DNA of 64,000 nucleotides from Xanthomonas phaseoli pv. phaseoli (GTDB lineage Bacteria; Pseudomonadota; Gammaproteobacteria; Xanthomonadales; Xanthomonadaceae). The stretch lies in assembly GCA_022749655.1 (NCBI GenBank), contig CP094243.1:3472001-3536000 (forward strand), in the 5' to 3' direction. The notes under the pieces were generated by a model, which worked only from the letters and a program-made list of their open reading frames with translations, was not told the origin of the DNA and searched no databases. A program made the translations under genes and the position numbers. Every line of letters starts with the position of its first letter. Position 1 is the first letter of the stretch. Below are positions 44,632 to 53,821 of the stretch, piece by piece.

Positions 44632-46176
44632 ATGGTAAAGATCCAGGTCAGTCATTCGTATTTCCTGCGTTACGACCCCAAGCAATGGGAGCGCGGCAAG
44701 CCGTATCCGCCATTGGCAACGCTGCAGATCGCAGCGCTGCTGCGCGAACGTGGGCATGCAGTGAGCTTGTTCGATGCCATGCTGGCCGACGATGTAGAGG
44801 ACTACACCGCTGCGCTGCACGCTGCGCGGCCGGAGCTGGTGGTGTTCTACGAAGACAACTTCAACTTCCTCACCAAGATGTGCCTGAGCCGGATGCGCGA
44901 GGCTGCCTGCCGCATGATCGCGCAGGCCCGTGCCGCCGGCTGCCGCGTGCTGGTGGCCGGCTCGGATGCGTCCGACAACCCGGACGCGTTCCTGGCCGCA
45001 GGCGCGCATGCGGTGTTGATCGGCGAAGGCATCGCCCCGTTGATCTCGTTGCTGGAACGCATCGAAGCGACGCCGGATATCGACACTGAGCATTGGCTGG
45101 CAGGGGTTGCGCAAATTGCCGCCAGCCAGCCGGCGGCAACGCGCGTGCACCCCGGCGCGCAACCACCGGACGCACGCCTGAGCGGCCTGCCGGCATGGGA
45201 CCTGGTCGACATGCCGCGCTACCGGCACTTCTGGCAACAACGGCATGGCCATTTCAGCTTGAACATGGCCGCCTCGCGCGGTTGCCCATTCCGTTGCAAC
45301 TGGTGCGCCAAGCCGATCTGGGGCAATCACTACAAGCGGCGTGGCGCCGAAGAGGTGGCCGCCGAAATGATTCACCTCAAACGCAGTTTTCGCCCCGACC
45401 ATATCTGGATGGCCGACGACATCTTCGGCTTCCATATCGATTGGGTGGAGACCTTTGCGCAGCACTTGTGCGATGCCGATGGCACGGTTCCCTTCACCAT
45501 CCAGACCCGCGCCGACCTTGCCAGCGAACGCATGGCCGCAGCCTTGGCGCGCGCCGGTTGCGTGGAGGCCTGGATCGGCGCGGAAAGCGGCAGCCAGCGC
45601 ATTCTCGACAAGATGACCAAGGGCACCCAGGTCGGCGAGGTCATTGCCGCGCGCGAGCACCTGGGAACGCACGGCATCCGCGTGGGCTTCTTCATCCAGC
45701 TGGGCTATCTGGGCGAGGAGCTCGACGACATCCTGGCCACGCGCGCACTGGTGACGCAGGCCAATCCGGACATCATCGGAGTCAGCGTGTCGTATCCCCT
45801 GCCCGGCACCAAGTTCTACGAGGAAGTGAAGAATCAGCTGGGCAGCAAGACGCATTGGCAGGATAGCGACGACCTGGCGATGATGTTCCGTGGGGCGTAC
45901 GACTCCGAGTTCTATCGCAGCGTCCGCGATCTGCTGCACACACAGGTCGATCTGCAACAGGCGCGTGCTGCGATGACGGCGGATGCGTTCGCGCAGGCGT
46001 CGGAGCAACTGGAAGCACGCTGGTCTGCCTTGATCGCCGGTGAAAGCCGGCACCGCAGCGAGCCGATGCCCCCAGTGCTGCGCATCAGCCACGGCAACTG
46101 CGCACCGTCCTGGTGGGCTAGCGCTCGATCGTTCCCACACGCTTCCTTCGACACTTTGTCTGACCGGACCACGCGC
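44632..46176 (+). CDS. B12-binding-domain radical SAM protein
   Basis: Residues 1 to about 140 form a cobalamin-binding-like domain (RYDPKQWERGKPYPPLATL opening, then LIGEGIAPLISLLE). The radical SAM core follows with the cluster motif C218-x3-C222-x2-C225 in SRGCPFRCNWCAKPIWG. Such enzymes often methylate or rearrange unactivated carbons, and the substrate here is unknown. Starts at 44632 and upstream are possible. No stop separates it from the nucleotidyltransferase start at 46177 as read. A TAG at 46119-46121 would be used if one base is missing upstream. It is transcribed divergently from the HprK-like gene. Confidence 0.82.
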
Positions 46177-47395
46177 ATGCCCCCTTCCCTTCGCACCATC
46201 AAGCACCGCCTGCACACGGCGACCGAACGGCTGGCTGTGGAGCTCGCCCAGCCGGGCGATGCAGTGCCGCAATGGGACCGGCTGCAGTGGCAGCTGGCGG
46301 CAGCGGCGGCGGCCGCGCACGGCATTTCGCCACTGTTGCAGCGCCGCTCGTTGTGGCAGAACGCCGAATGGAATGCCTTCCTGGGCGAACAGCGCAGCCA
46401 TGTCGAGGACCGCCATCGGCGTATTGCGCTGCTGCTGACGCGTATCGATGCCGCTGCCCGCAACGTGGGCATCGCGCTGGTGGGTCTGAAGGGCACCGCC
46501 TTGCATCGACTGGGGGTGTATCTGCCTGGCGACCGCCCAATGGCCGATCTCGATTTGCTGGTGGAACCCGACGACGCGCCGGCAGCGGCGGCGTTGTTGT
46601 GCGAACTCGGCTATGTCGCTTCCTTCCAGCAGTGGAAGCACCAGGTCTTCAAGCCGCAGCACGGCGAGGCAGTGGCCGGGCTGGGCGAACACCGCGATGC
46701 GCCGATCAATATCGAGCTGCACACGCGCATCCAGGAGCGCTTGCCGGTGCGGACTGTGGAAATCACCGCAAGAATCCAGCCGGAGCGGCCGCAACCGGGC
46801 TTGAACCCCTATCCATCGATCGGCGCATTGATGTGTCATCTGCTGCTGCATGCGGCCGGCGGCATCTGCCACCGCACCATTCATTCGCCTGATGCATCTG
46901 CATGACCTTGCATTGCTGGCAACGCGCATGGGCCCGCGCGATTGGGAGCACTTGTGGGAAGACAGCGCCATGCCGCCATGGTGGGCGTTGCCGCCACTGT
47001 TGTTGCTGCAGCGTTATTACCGCGCTGTGGTGCCGGCCGCGGTGATGGCGCGCCTGCATGCCGACTGTCCTGCGCTGCTGCGCATGCGAGCAGCCCGGCA
47101 AACGCTCACTGCCGCATCGTGCTCGAATCTTTGGTTATCGGCGCTGCCGGGTATCGAATGGTCGCGTTCGTTGGCCGAAGCCCGGCAGTATCTGCACAGC
47201 CGTGTGGTGCCTTCGGCAGAAAGCCGCAGGGAGCGCGCCGACATGCTGCAGACCCAACTATGGCTGCAGGACCAGCCGTGGGTGCGCCACACCCAGGCGC
47301 GGCGCTTGGTGACGCGCCTGACCAGACCGGTGCCGCGCACAGACATGTTGTACGTGGTGCGTGCGGCACTGGATGGCTATCTGCAGCCGGCGTAA
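46177..47395 (+). CDS. PF14907-type nucleotidyltransferase family protein, frameshifted as read
   Basis: A protein of the uncharacterised nucleotidyltransferase family seen in lasso-peptide, exopolysaccharide and exosortase clusters. The signature is ALVGLKGTALHRLGVYLPG followed by RPMADLDLLVE, with D124 and D126 as likely metal ligands. It starts MPPSLRTIKHRLHT. After MCHLLLHAAGGICHRTI the frame shifts at a 4-bp tandem duplication (ATTCATTC, 46879-46886). The rest (RLMHLHDLALLATRMGPRDW to GYLQPA) continues in another frame. Removing four bases gives 404 residues. Partner genes are the radical SAM gene in front and a converging GT4 gene behind. Confidence 0.8.
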
Positions 47396-47489
47396 GCCTG
47401 CACCAAGGACTGTTGTCGCCAGCATGCTCCTCACTCGAAGCACGGGCGCACGAGATCACCGACGATAGCGCCCTGCCTTGCCGCGCACA

Positions 47490-48610
47490 TCAGCGCAGGT
47501 GAGGCAGCGGCCGCTGCTCGCACAGCTGGCGATACACCTGCTCGAACAGGCGCGTGGTCAATGCAGCATCTTCGCGCACGGCGCGGCACTGCGCCGCCCA
47601 GGCAAGGCGCAAGCGCAGTTCGTCGTCGCCGAGGACCTGGCGGATGGCCTCTGCCATTCCGGCCCAGTCGCCCAGCGGCACCGCCAATGCGCAGGCAGGA
47701 GCCCATTCGACCAGATGCCCCACCGCAGTTCCTACCGTAGGAATCCCCGCAACGGCAGCCTCCAGCAGCACCAGCGGCCCGGCTTCGTGCAGCGAGGACA
47801 GCACCAGCAGATCGGCCGACAGCATGATCGGACGCAACGCGCGCTGGGTCTTGAAGCCGAGGAAACGCACCTGTTGCTGCAGGCCGAGCTGCTGCACCAG
47901 GCGCTGCATGGCACCGTCCAAGGTGTCGACGCCCACCATGTCCAGGGTGAAGGCAACGCCGGCGCGCTTGAGCGCGGCCATTGCCTGCAACAAGGTGGCC
48001 TGATCCTTGACCGGATTGAGGCTTGCCACATGCAGCAGGCGCGCGGTCGGCCCGGTGCGGGCGCGCGGCGCTGCCGGTGGCCAGGCGCGCAGATCCACGC
48101 CCAGCGGCACGCGTTGCGCAGCGATGCCCAGTGCCTGCAGCGAATCGATGATGGGCGCGCTGGCCGCCGTGACCTGGTCGGCAAGCCGCAGGATCACCGC
48201 CTCGCGCAGACGCCCGCGCCATTTGCGGCGGCCGCCATAACCGATGCGATGCAGGGCGATCAGCTCGCCGCCGGCGATATGCACCACGCTCGGACGGCGC
48301 AACAGCTTGGCGGCGGTCACCGCGATCAAGCTGCAGTAGCCGGAAAAAATCGCCTGAATCACGGCGAACGGTGCGCGCCGGGCTCATCGCAGATGGCGGC
48401 AATCGCGCGCAGCCGCGTGCGGCGCGCGCCGATGTTATGCACCGTGGCACCGCGCAGGTGCCAGGTGCCCGGTTGCGGCTCTTGATGCAGCACGAACACG
48501 TGTACGTCATGGCTGCGTGCCAGCCACTCGATCAAGGTCAGGAACACCGGGATCACGCGGACTTCCCCGCTCCGATCCACCCCACCTGGCACCACCAATG
48601 CCAGCTTCAT
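47490..48610 (-). CDS. GT4-family glycosyltransferase, frameshifted as read
   Basis: A GT-B-fold glycosyltransferase, last gene of the long minus-strand operon. The N-terminus MKLALVVPGGVDRSGEVRVI and the C-terminal domain are in different frames. The latter has RLLHVASLNPVKDQATLL and the EX7E motif SLHEAGPLVLLEAAVAGIP. One missing G near 48372-48379 would join them into about 373 residues. It overlaps the next upstream gene by ATGA. The donor sugar cannot be told from sequence. Confidence 0.85.
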
Positions 48611-49737
48611 GCAGTGCGCTCCGGCGGGGTCGTGCGTAATTGCGCATAAGCCTGCGCCCAGCGCCGGCCCACCGCGGCAAACGACAGGCGCGCGTCGAAA
48701 TGGGCGCGTACCTGTGCACGCGAGGGGCATTGCCGACTGACGCGCAGCAACAGTTCCGACAATGCCGATGCATCGCCGACCGGCCACAACTCGCCCACTG
48801 CGCCGTCATCGCTGAGCGCACGAAACGATGGAATGGCCGTCAGCAGCGGCAGGCACCCGCAGGCGTAGGCTTCCAGTGCAGCATAACCGCAACTTTCTGC
48901 ATGGCTGGCAGACACGAATACATCCGCCGCACGCAGCAGTTCCTGCACGCGTGCGTGCTCGACCTTGCCGAGCAAGTGGACGCATCGGGCAAGCTGTGGG
49001 TCGGCACGCAGGCGCTGCTGCACCTGCGCCAGCAGTGGCGCCTGGTCGAACACGCACCATAACCGCAGACCGGGCAACAGACGCGCCGCCATGGCCACCG
49101 CGTCGAGTACACAGAGCGGGTCCTTGGCTGGACTGAAATGGCCGATCCACACCACACATGGGTCGCCGTGCACGCGCGTCTGCTCGCGTGCCTGCAATCG
49201 GTCGCCAGCGGTAAAGCGGCTGCTGGATTCTGGGATGGCAAACAGCTGCGTGCTGCGGCGAAACAGGCGCGCACGCACGAACGGCTGCGCCAGCTCCAGC
49301 GAAGTAAACGCGATGCCGGCTGCGGCCGCGTAGCGTGCGCGCCACAGGCGTCTGGCCCACCAGCGTGGTGGCCGGTTGGCATGATCCTGCAGCAGGATCG
49401 GCAACTGCGGCAGCAGGCACGCCAGGCGCTGCGCGTCGCCGGCAAATTCCAGACCGTGCACATGCAGCACATCGGCAGCGATCTCGTGCAGCAATGCAGC
49501 AAGCGTACGCGCGCGGACTGCGCTGCCACGCTGGTGCAGATCGGCGAAGCGGTAGTCCACGCCCGCGCGGCGCATCCGGGTGTCCAAGGCAGAGGCCTGG
49601 ATCACCGACACCTGCACGCCAGCACTGGCGACAGCTTCGGCGATGTCTGCCAACGATGGCCATTGGGCGAATACCTGCTCCGCGCTCAGGCCATCGGGCG
49701 TGGGAACCAGGTTCAGGTGTGCGACGTGCAGGCTCAT
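48607..49737 (-). CDS. GT4-family glycosyltransferase
   Basis: A 376-residue GT-B-fold enzyme. The N-terminal domain contains DVLHVHGLEFAGDAQRLA. The C-terminal domain has VVWIGHFSPAKDPLCVLDA, LLGKVEHARVQELLRAADVFVSAS and the EX7E-like SHAESCGYAALEAYACG. It probably transfers a sugar to a lipid-linked or peptide acceptor. The stop overlaps the next GT4 start by ATGA. Upstream is a 124-bp gap to the methyltransferase gene. Confidence 0.9.
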   Translation of the reverse strand: MSLHVAHLNLVPTPDGLSAEQVFAQWPSLADIAEAVASAGVQVSVIQASALDTRMRRAGVDYRFADLHQRGSAVRARTLAALLHEIAADVLHVHGLEFAGDAQRLACLLPQLPILLQDHANRPPRWWARRLWRARYAAAAGIAFTSLELAQPFVRARLFRRSTQLFAIPESSSRFTAGDRLQAREQTRVHGDPCVVWIGHFSPAKDPLCVLDAVAMAARLLPGLRLWCVFDQAPLLAQVQQRLRADPQLARCVHLLGKVEHARVQELLRAADVFVSASHAESCGYAALEAYACGCLPLLTAIPSFRALSDDGAVGELWPVGDASALSELLLRVSRQCPSRAQVRAHFDARLSFAAVGRRWAQAYAQLRTTPPERTA

Positions 49738-49861
49738 TGGGCCGGCAGTGTTTGAACGCAGATCGACGCAACGTCGCTGCCGTGTACCGCTGCGGCCGCA
49801 GCGTGCCGCTGATGGGCACTCCCCAACGCACAGGACGCCACTGCGGCGTTCAAGATCCTGC

Positions 49862-50560
49862 TCACGCGACCCGTCTCAGCCGTAGCACCAGCGCAACCGG
49901 CACCTGCAACGCCATCTGGTCGAAACGCGCATCGGCCGGGATGTCCGCGGGGTCCAGCATCGGCTCGGAGACGGCTTCGATCGCGAACCCGAGTGCGGTG
50001 CATGCCCAATGCCAGTGGCTGTAGAGATGCTGGGTATGGCGGACCGCATAGCGCTGCCCATCGGCCTTGAAGTCGCGCCGCCAGCCCAGTGCGTGGCCGA
50101 TCGGATGGACGTCGCTGCACAGCACGATGCCGCCGACACGGGTGACGCGATGCAGTTCTTCCAGCGCCGGCCACAACTGTTGCAGGTGTCCCACCACCAG
50201 ACCGCACACGCTCAGGTCGGCCACCGTATCGGCCAGCGGCAGATGATCCAGGCTGCCTTGTTGCAAGGCGATGCGTGCGGCCGGCCAGTCCTGTGCGAGC
50301 TCGGCACCGGCACGGTGCAGCATCTGCGGCGACAGATCGACCCCGGTCACTCGCCGGGCGCCACGGCGCAATGCATGCAGCATGTAGCGGCCGCTGCCGC
50401 AGCCGGCGTCCAGCACGTGCTGGCCCTGCAGGCTGGCCGGCATCAATGCGAGCATGGCGCGCTCTTCGGCCAGCATCACCGGGTTGTGCGCGTGCGGTGG
50501 ATACGCCTGCGCCCACAGCGCGTAAGCGGCAGCTGGCTCGAGCACCGGCACTGCGCTCAT
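49862..50560 (-). CDS. Class I SAM-dependent methyltransferase
   Basis: A 232-residue methyltransferase. The SAM-binding motif is VLDAGCGSGRYMLHALRRGA, the acidic end of the second strand is VTGVDLSPQML, and the ubiE-like post-motif ADLSVCGLVVGHLQQL follows. The substrate is unknown. The start overlaps the amidohydrolase stop by ATGA. With a second methyltransferase and an amidohydrolase it forms a three-gene block inside the glycan operon. Confidence 0.88.
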   Translation of the reverse strand: MSAVPVLEPAAAYALWAQAYPPHAHNPVMLAEERAMLALMPASLQGQHVLDAGCGSGRYMLHALRRGARRVTGVDLSPQMLHRAGAELAQDWPAARIALQQGSLDHLPLADTVADLSVCGLVVGHLQQLWPALEELHRVTRVGGIVLCSDVHPIGHALGWRRDFKADGQRYAVRHTQHLYSHWHWACTALGFAIEAVSEPMLDPADIPADARFDQMALQVPVALVLRLRRVA

Positions 50561-51786
50561 GCAAGCGCCCCGTTGGCAGCCAGCGCGTGAGTCACCTGCG
50601 CGGCGGCCTGCGCCGGCTGTTCCTGCGTTACAAGCTGAAGACCGGGTTCGAGCGCCAGCACCGCCGGATCGGCCAGCGCGGCATCGAGCAATTTTGGCCG
50701 TCCATCCAGCAACACCGGCACCGTCTGGATGCCGGCCGCGTCGAACCACGCTGCAAAATCCGGATCGGCGATGCGCGGCTTGCCATCGCGAATCACCGCA
50801 CGCAGGTCGCTGCGCGTGCAACCGATGATGCTGCTGGCAGGCTCGCCACCGCGGTCGCGCACGATCAACACATCTGCAATGGCTTCAGGCGCAAGGCGCC
50901 CACGCGTCGGCATGCGCAGGATGCGCGCGGCGTCACCGGTGACCATGCCAAGCAGTTGGTCCGGTGCCAGCCCGCTCGCGCTGGCGATCCGCAGCTCTTC
51001 CAGCAGGTCGCGCGCGCCGCTGACGCGCGAATCGTTGCCCAGCGCCAGCCGGCCGGCCATGCACAAGCGCCAGGGATCGAGCGTGCGGCCGAGCAGCGCC
51101 TGGTTGCTGGAAGGACACCACACCACGGCTGCGCCACGCGCGATCACCCGCTCGATATCTTGTTCACCCATGCCCACGCCGTGGATCAACACCGTGTTGG
51201 CGGCCAAGCAGCCGAGCCGGTCGAGTTCGTCGAGCTCGGCACGCGCCACCGCATCGGTGCCTTCGGCCAGATGGATCATCCAGGGGTGCGCTGGCAGCGT
51301 CGCGGCAAAGCTGTGTTGTACGGGCGGGCCGTAGCCTGTCCAGCCCAACGCGTAGCTCCAGCCGAAGTCGCGCAGCAGGCTCACCGGGAAGTTGCCTTCA
51401 TCCAGCGCGGCTTGCCATGGATCGTGCTGGGCCACGCAGGTGGCGCCGGCCAACAGGTTTTTCAGACCACCATGGCGCAGCCGTACCGCCTTGGGCACGC
51501 GCAGTGCGGCGGCCACGTCCGGATGCTGAAAATGCGCTTGAAATGCCTCGATCCACGCATAGCTGTTGCGGAACGGTGCGGCCTGCGGCAGCGGCGGTAC
51601 GCAGTTGACCTGCAGATGTTCGTGCGCATTGATCAGGCCTGGCGCCAAAACATGCCCTTGCAGATCCATGCGCACGGTACCGGCGCCGAGCGTGCCGCCG
51701 AAGCGCCCCGCACGGATGGTCACTGCGGCACGCGAGAGACCCGCCTGGGTGATCGCGCGTGCGCCGTGCAGGCAGACATCGGCCAT
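50557..51786 (-). CDS. Metal-dependent amidohydrolase (MtaD/SsnA-like)
   Basis: A TIM-barrel hydrolase of the amidohydrolase superfamily, about 409 residues. The metal-binding HxH is NAHEHLQVN, with further ligands in HLAEGTD, HGVGM and GNDSRVSG. The subgroup includes S-adenosylhomocysteine, methylthioadenosine and guanine deaminases. Substrate recognition residues are not obvious. Between two SAM-dependent methyltransferases, recycling of a SAM by-product is one idea and deacylation of a sugar or cyclic intermediate another. The start at 51786 (MADVCLHG) is preferred over 51792. Confidence 0.85.
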   Translation of the reverse strand: MADVCLHGARAITQAGLSRAAVTIRAGRFGGTLGAGTVRMDLQGHVLAPGLINAHEHLQVNCVPPLPQAAPFRNSYAWIEAFQAHFQHPDVAAALRVPKAVRLRHGGLKNLLAGATCVAQHDPWQAALDEGNFPVSLLRDFGWSYALGWTGYGPPVQHSFAATLPAHPWMIHLAEGTDAVARAELDELDRLGCLAANTVLIHGVGMGEQDIERVIARGAAVVWCPSSNQALLGRTLDPWRLCMAGRLALGNDSRVSGARDLLEELRIASASGLAPDQLLGMVTGDAARILRMPTRGRLAPEAIADVLIVRDRGGEPASSIIGCTRSDLRAVIRDGKPRIADPDFAAWFDAAGIQTVPVLLDGRPKLLDAALADPAVLALEPGLQLVTQEQPAQAAAQVTHALAANGALA

Positions 51787-51804
51787 GGCCATCGACCGCT
51801 CCCC

Positions 51805-52647
51805 TCAGCGCTTGCGCATCACGATCAGGAAGTGATCGCCCGTGTCGCGCAGCAATGGCAGCCCGCCCCACCGGTCGTCGCAGCGTCCCAGGCGCTCGGA
51901 CAGGCGTGGATTGCGCTCGCAAAACTCCACCAGATACGGTGGCGGCAGGAACAGGCTCAAGGCGCGATAGCTTTCCAGCACGAAATGCTTTTCGAATGCG
52001 CGGTAGAACTCCCGCGGCAGGTGGTACCAGGTCCAGATGGTGTGGCCGTTCATGCCCACCGCAATTGCCCCCTTGGCGGCACGCACCGCCGCGCGCCTGA
52101 AGCGCCCGCGCAAGGCGTAATGGCCGATTTCCCACGGGCAGATCCGTCCGATCACCGAAAACACCAGGCAGCCGTCCGGGCGCAGCAGGCGCGCGCATTG
52201 CGCGGCGACGGCCGGCAGATCCGGCGCGCAATTGAGCGGGCCGAAGTTGGAGTACATGCCATCGAAGCTGCCCTCCAGCCGATCGAGTTGCTGGATGCCG
52301 ACATGTGCGGCGGTGAGGCGTTCTTGCAGCCCGTGCGTGGCAGCGCGCTGGCGGGTGCGCTCGACCATTGCCGGCGACCAGTCGGTGGCCAGCACGGAAT
52401 ATCCGCGGCGTGCGAATTCGCCAGCATCCAGGCCGGTACCGCAGCCCAGATCGACCAGCCGCGACCCCACCGGCAACTCGCTCGCGACCGTGTCCCACAG
52501 CGTGGTGCGCATGCGCTGGATCAGCGCGTTGTTGTTGCGGGGGCCATCGTAGTCTGGAGCAACGCTGTCGAACGCACGTTGCGTTTCCAGCAGTTGCTCC
52601 GGCGCGACCGTGCCGCCCCGCGCCGCATGCTCACTGAGTGACGACAT
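51805..52647 (-). CDS. Class I SAM-dependent methyltransferase
   Basis: A 280-residue methyltransferase. It starts MSSLSEHAARGGT, then FDSVAPDYDGPRNNN, the SAM motif LVDLGCGTGLDAGEFARRG, and later FSNFGPLNCAPD-like catalytic-loop residues (YSNFGPLNC). The C-terminal portion has LFLPPPYLVEFCERNP. It lies 18 bp upstream of the amidohydrolase. The distance to the wzz gene upstream is 280 bp, unusual within this tight operon. Confidence 0.88.
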   Translation of the reverse strand: MSSLSEHAARGGTVAPEQLLETQRAFDSVAPDYDGPRNNNALIQRMRTTLWDTVASELPVGSRLVDLGCGTGLDAGEFARRGYSVLATDWSPAMVERTRQRAATHGLQERLTAAHVGIQQLDRLEGSFDGMYSNFGPLNCAPDLPAVAAQCARLLRPDGCLVFSVIGRICPWEIGHYALRGRFRRAAVRAAKGAIAVGMNGHTIWTWYHLPREFYRAFEKHFVLESYRALSLFLPPPYLVEFCERNPRLSERLGRCDDRWGGLPLLRDTGDHFLIVMRKR

Positions 52648-52785
52648 GCGCAGCCTCCCAGACCCGTCCTGATGTTTTCACCACGCTCTCCGGTCGCAAC
52701 GCCCAACGCGGCATCGTTTGATAGACCCGTGAGTGCGCGATGGTGCCGGTTTGGTTGCAGCGCGGTGGATGGTGGCCGAGCTGGC

Positions 52786-52893
52786 TCAGGCAATCACACC
52801 CGACATGCCGGCATTGGCTACCGCGACACATGCGATGCACGGCTTCACCTTCGTTCTCATATCGCCCGGGGCCTGCTGCTTGCGCAAACCCAT
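52786..52893 (-). CDS. Possible 35-residue small ORF in the wzz-methyltransferase gap
   Basis: The only ORF of interest in a 280-bp gap in an otherwise overlapping operon. It starts MGLRKQQAPGDMRTKVK and ends in a hydrophobic stretch with CIAC and GMSGVIA. No ribosome-binding site is clear. An internal ATG at codon 12 would give 24 residues. It may be spurious. It is worth recording because RiPP precursors are usually missed in gaps of this kind. Confidence 0.2.
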   Translation of the reverse strand: MGLRKQQAPGDMRTKVKPCIACVAVANAGMSGVIA

Positions 52894-52926
52894 TCGCCCG
52901 GGTTGCGCCAAGGTCCCACTGCAGCG

Positions 52927-53778
52927 TCACGCACCAACCGGTGCACGAGTCCGCGCACGACGACGCACCGCATTGCGCAGCACCGCGGCCAGCACGCTCA
53001 GTCCCGCCCCGGCAAGCAGGCCCGCTGCCCAAGCCGTGATCGCGTTCGGAAATGCCTGGCGGTCGGGCACGTACAGTGGCCACGCCAGCGAGGTCTGGTA
53101 GGTGTAACGCGTGGTGAGCCGGGCAACCAGGTCGTCGCGCTCGCTCTTCAAGGCGCGAATCGTGGTGTTGCTGTCGGTCAGCAATACGCCCGCCAGTACC
53201 TGCGTGGGTGTGGCCGAAGCCGCTCCCTGCCCGGCCTGCAACTGCCGCTGCAGCTGCTCGCGATTGCTGGTGGCTGCGCGTAGATCCTCGCTCAAGCCTT
53301 GCAGGCGTGCGCGCGCAAGCTCCAGCGCAGCTGCGTTGGTGTCGCCGTGCAGCATCCGCAGCTGGGTGACGGTGGCCATGGCCAGCGTGCGTGCCTGCTG
53401 CGCCGACTCGGCGCGGATGGTCACGCCGATCAGGTTGGCGTACGGGTCGGGGTCCGGCTTCAGGCTGCCGCGATACAGCTGCGCGGCGCGGCCATCGAGC
53501 GGCACCTGCGCCTGACGCAGCACCGCATCCTGAAACAGCCGCGTTTTCATGCGATCGATCACGCGCTGAAACGGTTCGACCTTGGGGTCGCGGCCAGCAG
53601 GGGTCGGGCCGATTTCGCCCACCTGGATCCACGCGGTGGCCTCCCATTGCGGTTTGGCCAGGCGGGTGAAGGCGAAGGTCAGGCCCAGCACCACGAGCAG
53701 CGCTGCCGCTGCCCAGCGCCATTCCCGGCGCAGGATGCGCCACAGGTCGATCAGGTAGATTTCGTCGTGTTGATGCAT
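52927..53778 (-). CDS. Wzz-family chain-length determinant protein
   Basis: A 283-residue inner-membrane polysaccharide co-polymerase. Its start MHQHDEIYLIDLWRILRREW is typical of Wzz/GumC-like proteins and is followed by a membrane helix (WRWAAAALLVVLGLTFAFT). The periplasmic domain contains long coiled-coil segments. A second helix near the C-terminus (AITAWAAGLLAGAGLSVLAAVL) closes it. No tyrosine-kinase domain is fused. It regulates chain length with the Wzy-like protein encoded upstream. Confidence 0.9.
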   Translation of the reverse strand: MHQHDEIYLIDLWRILRREWRWAAAALLVVLGLTFAFTRLAKPQWEATAWIQVGEIGPTPAGRDPKVEPFQRVIDRMKTRLFQDAVLRQAQVPLDGRAAQLYRGSLKPDPDPYANLIGVTIRAESAQQARTLAMATVTQLRMLHGDTNAAALELARARLQGLSEDLRAATSNREQLQRQLQAGQGAASATPTQVLAGVLLTDSNTTIRALKSERDDLVARLTTRYTYQTSLAWPLYVPDRQAFPNAITAWAAGLLAGAGLSVLAAVLRNAVRRRARTRAPVGA

Positions 53779-53821
53779 GGGCGCGGCTCTGCAACGGGGC
53801 GATGAATGGCGTGCTGCACGC

